Positions 14,084 to 15,427 of a stretch of 15,427 nucleotides of DNA are shown here, one piece after another. A program made the translations under genes and the position numbers. Position 1 is the first letter of the stretch. Each line of letters starts with the position of its first letter. Location of the stretch: positions 1 through 15,427 of the forward strand of contig CAJTVA010000031.1 in assembly GCA_910579585.1 (NCBI GenBank). The letters are read 5' to 3'. The notes under the pieces were generated by a model. It worked only from the letters and a program-made list of their open reading frames with translations. It was not told the origin of the DNA and did not search any database. The stretch comes from an uncultured Christensenella sp. (GTDB lineage: Bacteria; Bacillota; Clostridia; Christensenellales; Borkfalkiaceae).

Positions 14084-14142
14084 AGTATAGAATAGCAAGA
14101 AGAAGTAACAAAATCAGTCAGTCAGTTGCAATAAATATGTAA
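14084..14142 (-). promoter_or_regulatory. pstS promoter with possible Pho box
   Basis: Minus-strand TTGTTA (14111-14106), a 16-base spacer, TATACT (14089-14084). Upstream, TTACA (14142-14138) and TTGCA (14131-14127) are spaced 11 bases, echoing the TTACAA repeat before the response regulator. Between them and the -35 lies a short tandem repeat of CAGT units (about 14114-14126). The Pho-box call is weaker here than at 10651-10667. Confidence 0.5.
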
Positions 14143-14180
14143 AAAGAAACAGGACTTCGATTTGAAATCCTGTTCTTTTT
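14141..14180. terminator. Bidirectional terminator between ncRNA region and pstS
   Basis: ACAGGA (14149-14154)/TCCTGT (14168-14173), extended by A-rich and T-rich arms. U-tracts exist on both strands (TTTCTTTTT leftward, TTCTTTTT rightward). It insulates the pstS promoter from upstream transcription. Confidence 0.75.
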
Positions 14181-14243
14181 CATCGCTTGAAAGTGCAACT
14201 CTTATAAAATTTTTGTTTTTTAATCCCTATTGGAATTGCGCTT

Positions 14244-14261
14244 TAACGCTTCCCGCTTTTT
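14244..14261 (-). repeat. 18-bp exact repeat shared with 4209-4226
   Basis: On the minus strand this reads AAAAAGCGGGAAGCGTTA, identical to the plus-strand copy at 4209-4226 and extendable by five more bases with one mismatch. Both copies are followed by a small TTCC/GGGA hairpin and, about 70-80 bases on, a terminator. Confidence 0.7.
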
Positions 14262-14352
14262 GTTTTCACTCGTTTCAAGCCAAGCGCACGCCGATAGCCC
14301 AAGCCGAGGGCTGTTAAGTCTGCGGTAGTGTCCGCAGACCTAAGCTGAAGAA

Positions 14353-14390
14353 ATATACCGTCAAGTAACAAAAGTTATTTGACGGTATAT
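14353..14390 (-). terminator. Terminator downstream of tRNA-Ser
   Basis: A 17-bp stem (14353-14369 with 14374-14390, one G-U pair) with loop AAAA, immediately after the tRNA; the CCA end touches the stem. On the minus strand it is followed by TTCTTC, a modest U-tract, so some readthrough into the ncRNA region is possible. Confidence 0.7.
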
Positions 14391-14480
14391 GGCGCGGAAG
14401 AAGGGATTTGAACCCTTGCTACGGTTTCCCGTACTACTCCCTTAGCAGGGGAGCCCCTTGAGCCACTTGGGTACTTCCGC
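14390..14480 (-). tRNA. tRNA-Ser (anticodon GCU)
   Basis: Minus strand. The 7-bp acceptor GCGGAAG/CTTCCGC, D-arm CCC/GGG, anticodon stem CTCCC/GGGAG with loop CTGCTAA (anticodon GCT, reading AGC/AGU), long class II variable arm (TACGG/CCGTA) and T-arm AGGG-TTCAAAT-CCCT are all present. Discriminator G and CCA are encoded. The long variable arm confirms a serine tRNA. Confidence 0.97.
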
Positions 14481-14511
14481 TCAAAGTTAAATATTATTTA
14501 AAAGCCAAATT

Positions 14512-14540
14512 ACTATATCATAAATTTATGCGTTTGTCAA
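14512..14540 (-). promoter_or_regulatory. Sigma-A promoter of tRNA-Ser
   Basis: Minus-strand TTGACA (14540-14535), a 17-base spacer, TATAGT (14517-14512), about 32 bases upstream of the tRNA 5' end; a near-consensus stable-RNA promoter. Confidence 0.8.
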
Positions 14541-14593
14541 AACATTATTTCACGGTTTTAAAAAATTATTTAACCTTGTTTGATTAAAAGAAA

Positions 14594-15424
14594 TTATACC
14601 TCTATTTCAAGTCCGTCGTAGGAAACGACTACGCCGTGCTTGTCCGCTTCCTTACACATTTCGTCGTAAGTCTGTCCGCCGTTGTGCGAGAAGTGATTGA
14701 CCACTTTGACCGTTCTTTCGTCTATAAGACCAAGCTCCCTCATTCTCTTGACGACGTCAAGACAGACTGGGAAAGTCATATGCCTTGTATAGTTATGCCC
14801 GTCAAGCCCCATACAGCCCGTACAGTCGAGGGAAATCAAATCAAATCTCCCTTCTCCTTTTAAAAGTTCCCACGCTTCTTCGGGGAAATAGCCCGTATCG
14901 TGCGCGTAAAGAATTTTCTTGCCGCCGGCGCTTACGGAATAGAAAACGGGTGAAGTTTCCGCAGTGTGGTGCGCTGGCAGGGGAAGAATGCGATACTTAC
15001 CGCCCACCGTAAACGTTTTGCCGACCTCGACGAGGTGCGCCTTTACCGCGCCGCCCATATGGGGGCGGAGGCTAACTTCGTTTATTTTATTATATCCGTC
15101 CTCGGCGGCGTAAAAGTTCATAGCCCTCTCTCTGCCGTGGCAGAAATCGCGGCGGTAGTTGTCTATGTCGTCGGGGTACAAATGGTCGGGGTGGCTGTGC
15201 GTAATAAGGCAGTGGTCTATCTCGCTCAAATCGAAGCCGAACGCATGCGAGTGCCAAAGCGTGTCGGGATTAAACTCGATAAGAAGTTCGCCGTCTATAA
15301 GCGCTTGCGAGCGTGAGCGCATATTTCTGCCTCCGAGCGTGCGCGAGAGTTTGCAAACCCTGCACTTACAGCCTATTGCGGGAACCCCCTCCGCCGCCGC
15401 TGTGCCTAAAAATTTGATTTTCAT
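14594..15424 (-). CDS. MBL-fold metallohydrolase, PhnP-like
   Basis: A 276-residue metallo-beta-lactamase-fold hydrolase of the PhnP/RNase Z-like group. Metal ligands are visible: THSHPDH (75-81), LPAHH in the central region, the bridging Asp in YAHDTGYF, and NHFSHNG near the C-terminus. GCKCRVC (18-24) matches the structural zinc site of PhnP phosphodiesterases. PhnP acts on cyclic ribose phosphates from phosphonate breakdown, but no phn gene lies nearby, so the substrate is open; nearness to the pst locus may be chance. There is no signal peptide. The ATG is three bases from the window edge, so the gene is complete but its promoter is outside. Between its stop and the tRNA promoter there is only AT-rich spacer. 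Confidence 0.88.
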   Translation of the reverse strand: MKIKFLGTAAAEGVPAIGCKCRVCKLSRTLGGRNMRSRSQALIDGELLIEFNPDTLWHSHAFGFDLSEIDHCLITHSHPDHLYPDDIDNYRRDFCHGRERAMNFYAAEDGYNKINEVSLRPHMGGAVKAHLVEVGKTFTVGGKYRILPLPAHHTAETSPVFYSVSAGGKKILYAHDTGYFPEEAWELLKGEGRFDLISLDCTGCMGLDGHNYTRHMTFPVCLDVVKRMRELGLIDERTVKVVNHFSHNGGQTYDEMCKEADKHGVVVSYDGLEIEV

Positions 15425-15427
15425 TGC

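Larger units (their letters stand above)
14140..14345 (-). ncRNA. Candidate structured non-coding RNA upstream of pstS
   Basis: The 14100-14390 gap has no gene but folds extensively. Elements are an 8-bp hairpin GTCTGCGG/CCGCAGAC (14318-14325/14332-14339); AGCCC/GGGCT (14296-14300/14308-14312); a long-range 7-bp helix TGCGCTT/AAGCGCA (14237-14243/14282-14288) enclosing AACG/CGTT (14245-14248/14271-14274); and a small hairpin 14222-14237. The last pairs fully only as minus-strand RNA, where a mismatch becomes G-U. A terminator at 14141-14180 closes the region on that strand. No separate promoter is evident, so it may be a readthrough or processed product of the tRNA-Ser transcript, or read on the plus strand. 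I could not match it securely to 6S, SRP RNA, T-box or tmRNA; raiA-type RNA should be tested. Confidence 0.45.

Noticed and set aside
14042..14098. pstS starting at ATG 14098
   Set aside because: The extra 19 residues are not signal-like and contain the promoter -10 region; ATG 14041 has the ribosome binding site and lipoprotein signal.
14140..14345. Naming the RNA as raiA, 6S, SRP RNA, T-box or tmRNA
   Set aside because: The hallmark motifs of 6S, SRP, T-box and tmRNA were not found; raiA could not be confirmed from memory, so no name is given.
1..15427. CRISPR array or cas genes
   Set aside because: No regularly spaced repeats with unique spacers and no cas-like protein were seen.

Overview
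The window looks like a chromosomal segment of an uncultured low-to-mid-GC Firmicute (class Clostridia, probably a gut lineage). The basis is the sigma-A-type promoters, AGGAGG-type ribosome binding sites, a Gram-positive-style pst/two-component locus, and a Clostridia-type integrative element carrying a large serine recombinase and a MobV relaxase. The species cannot be named from the sequence. Nearly every gene lies on the minus strand.

Layout. 1-140: intergenic palindrome-rich element. 141-749: SGNH/GDSL hydrolase. 827-2057: two membrane-protein genes, the first broken by a one-base frameshift. 2058-2231: compact divergent promoter with an operator-like palindrome. 2232-2752: TetR-family regulator (+), also frameshifted, ending in a perfect-stem terminator. 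2784-4204: AT-rich island with a 59-aa single-TM protein, a SLOG-family protein and a divergent tandem-HTH repressor. 4206-4307: truncated copy of a structured RNA element plus terminator. 4328-8598: mobilizable element with large serine recombinase, TnpW-like protein, ribbon-helix-helix protein, MobV relaxase, small coupled ORF and a hairpin-rich leader with its own promoter. 8599-14041: phosphate locus read right to left (pstS, fused pstC-pstA, pstB, response regulator, histidine kinase; no phoU). 14140-14345: candidate structured ncRNA. 14390-14480: tRNA-Ser(GCU). 14594-15424: PhnP-like metallo-beta-lactamase-fold hydrolase.

How it works together. The pst genes should form a high-affinity phosphate importer, with the two-component pair as its likely PhoP/PhoR regulator. 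Eleven-bp-spaced direct repeats upstream of both pstS and the regulator gene could be Pho boxes. The mobile element sits directly downstream of the histidine kinase. Its mobility genes look damaged: the recombinase has an in-frame stop at codon 4 and a frameshift before its C-terminal domain, and the relaxase has ATA where ATG is expected.

The most notable observations are: (i) three, possibly four, single-base losses, each next to a short G/C run, which may be assembly errors or real decay; (ii) the AT-rich SLOG / small-TM / tandem-HTH cassette with two 22-bp direct repeats; (iii) a structured ncRNA upstream of pstS whose 3' half recurs just behind that cassette; and (iv) a roughly 190-bp run of seven hairpins leading to the relaxase. 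No feature is claimed as a proven new system.
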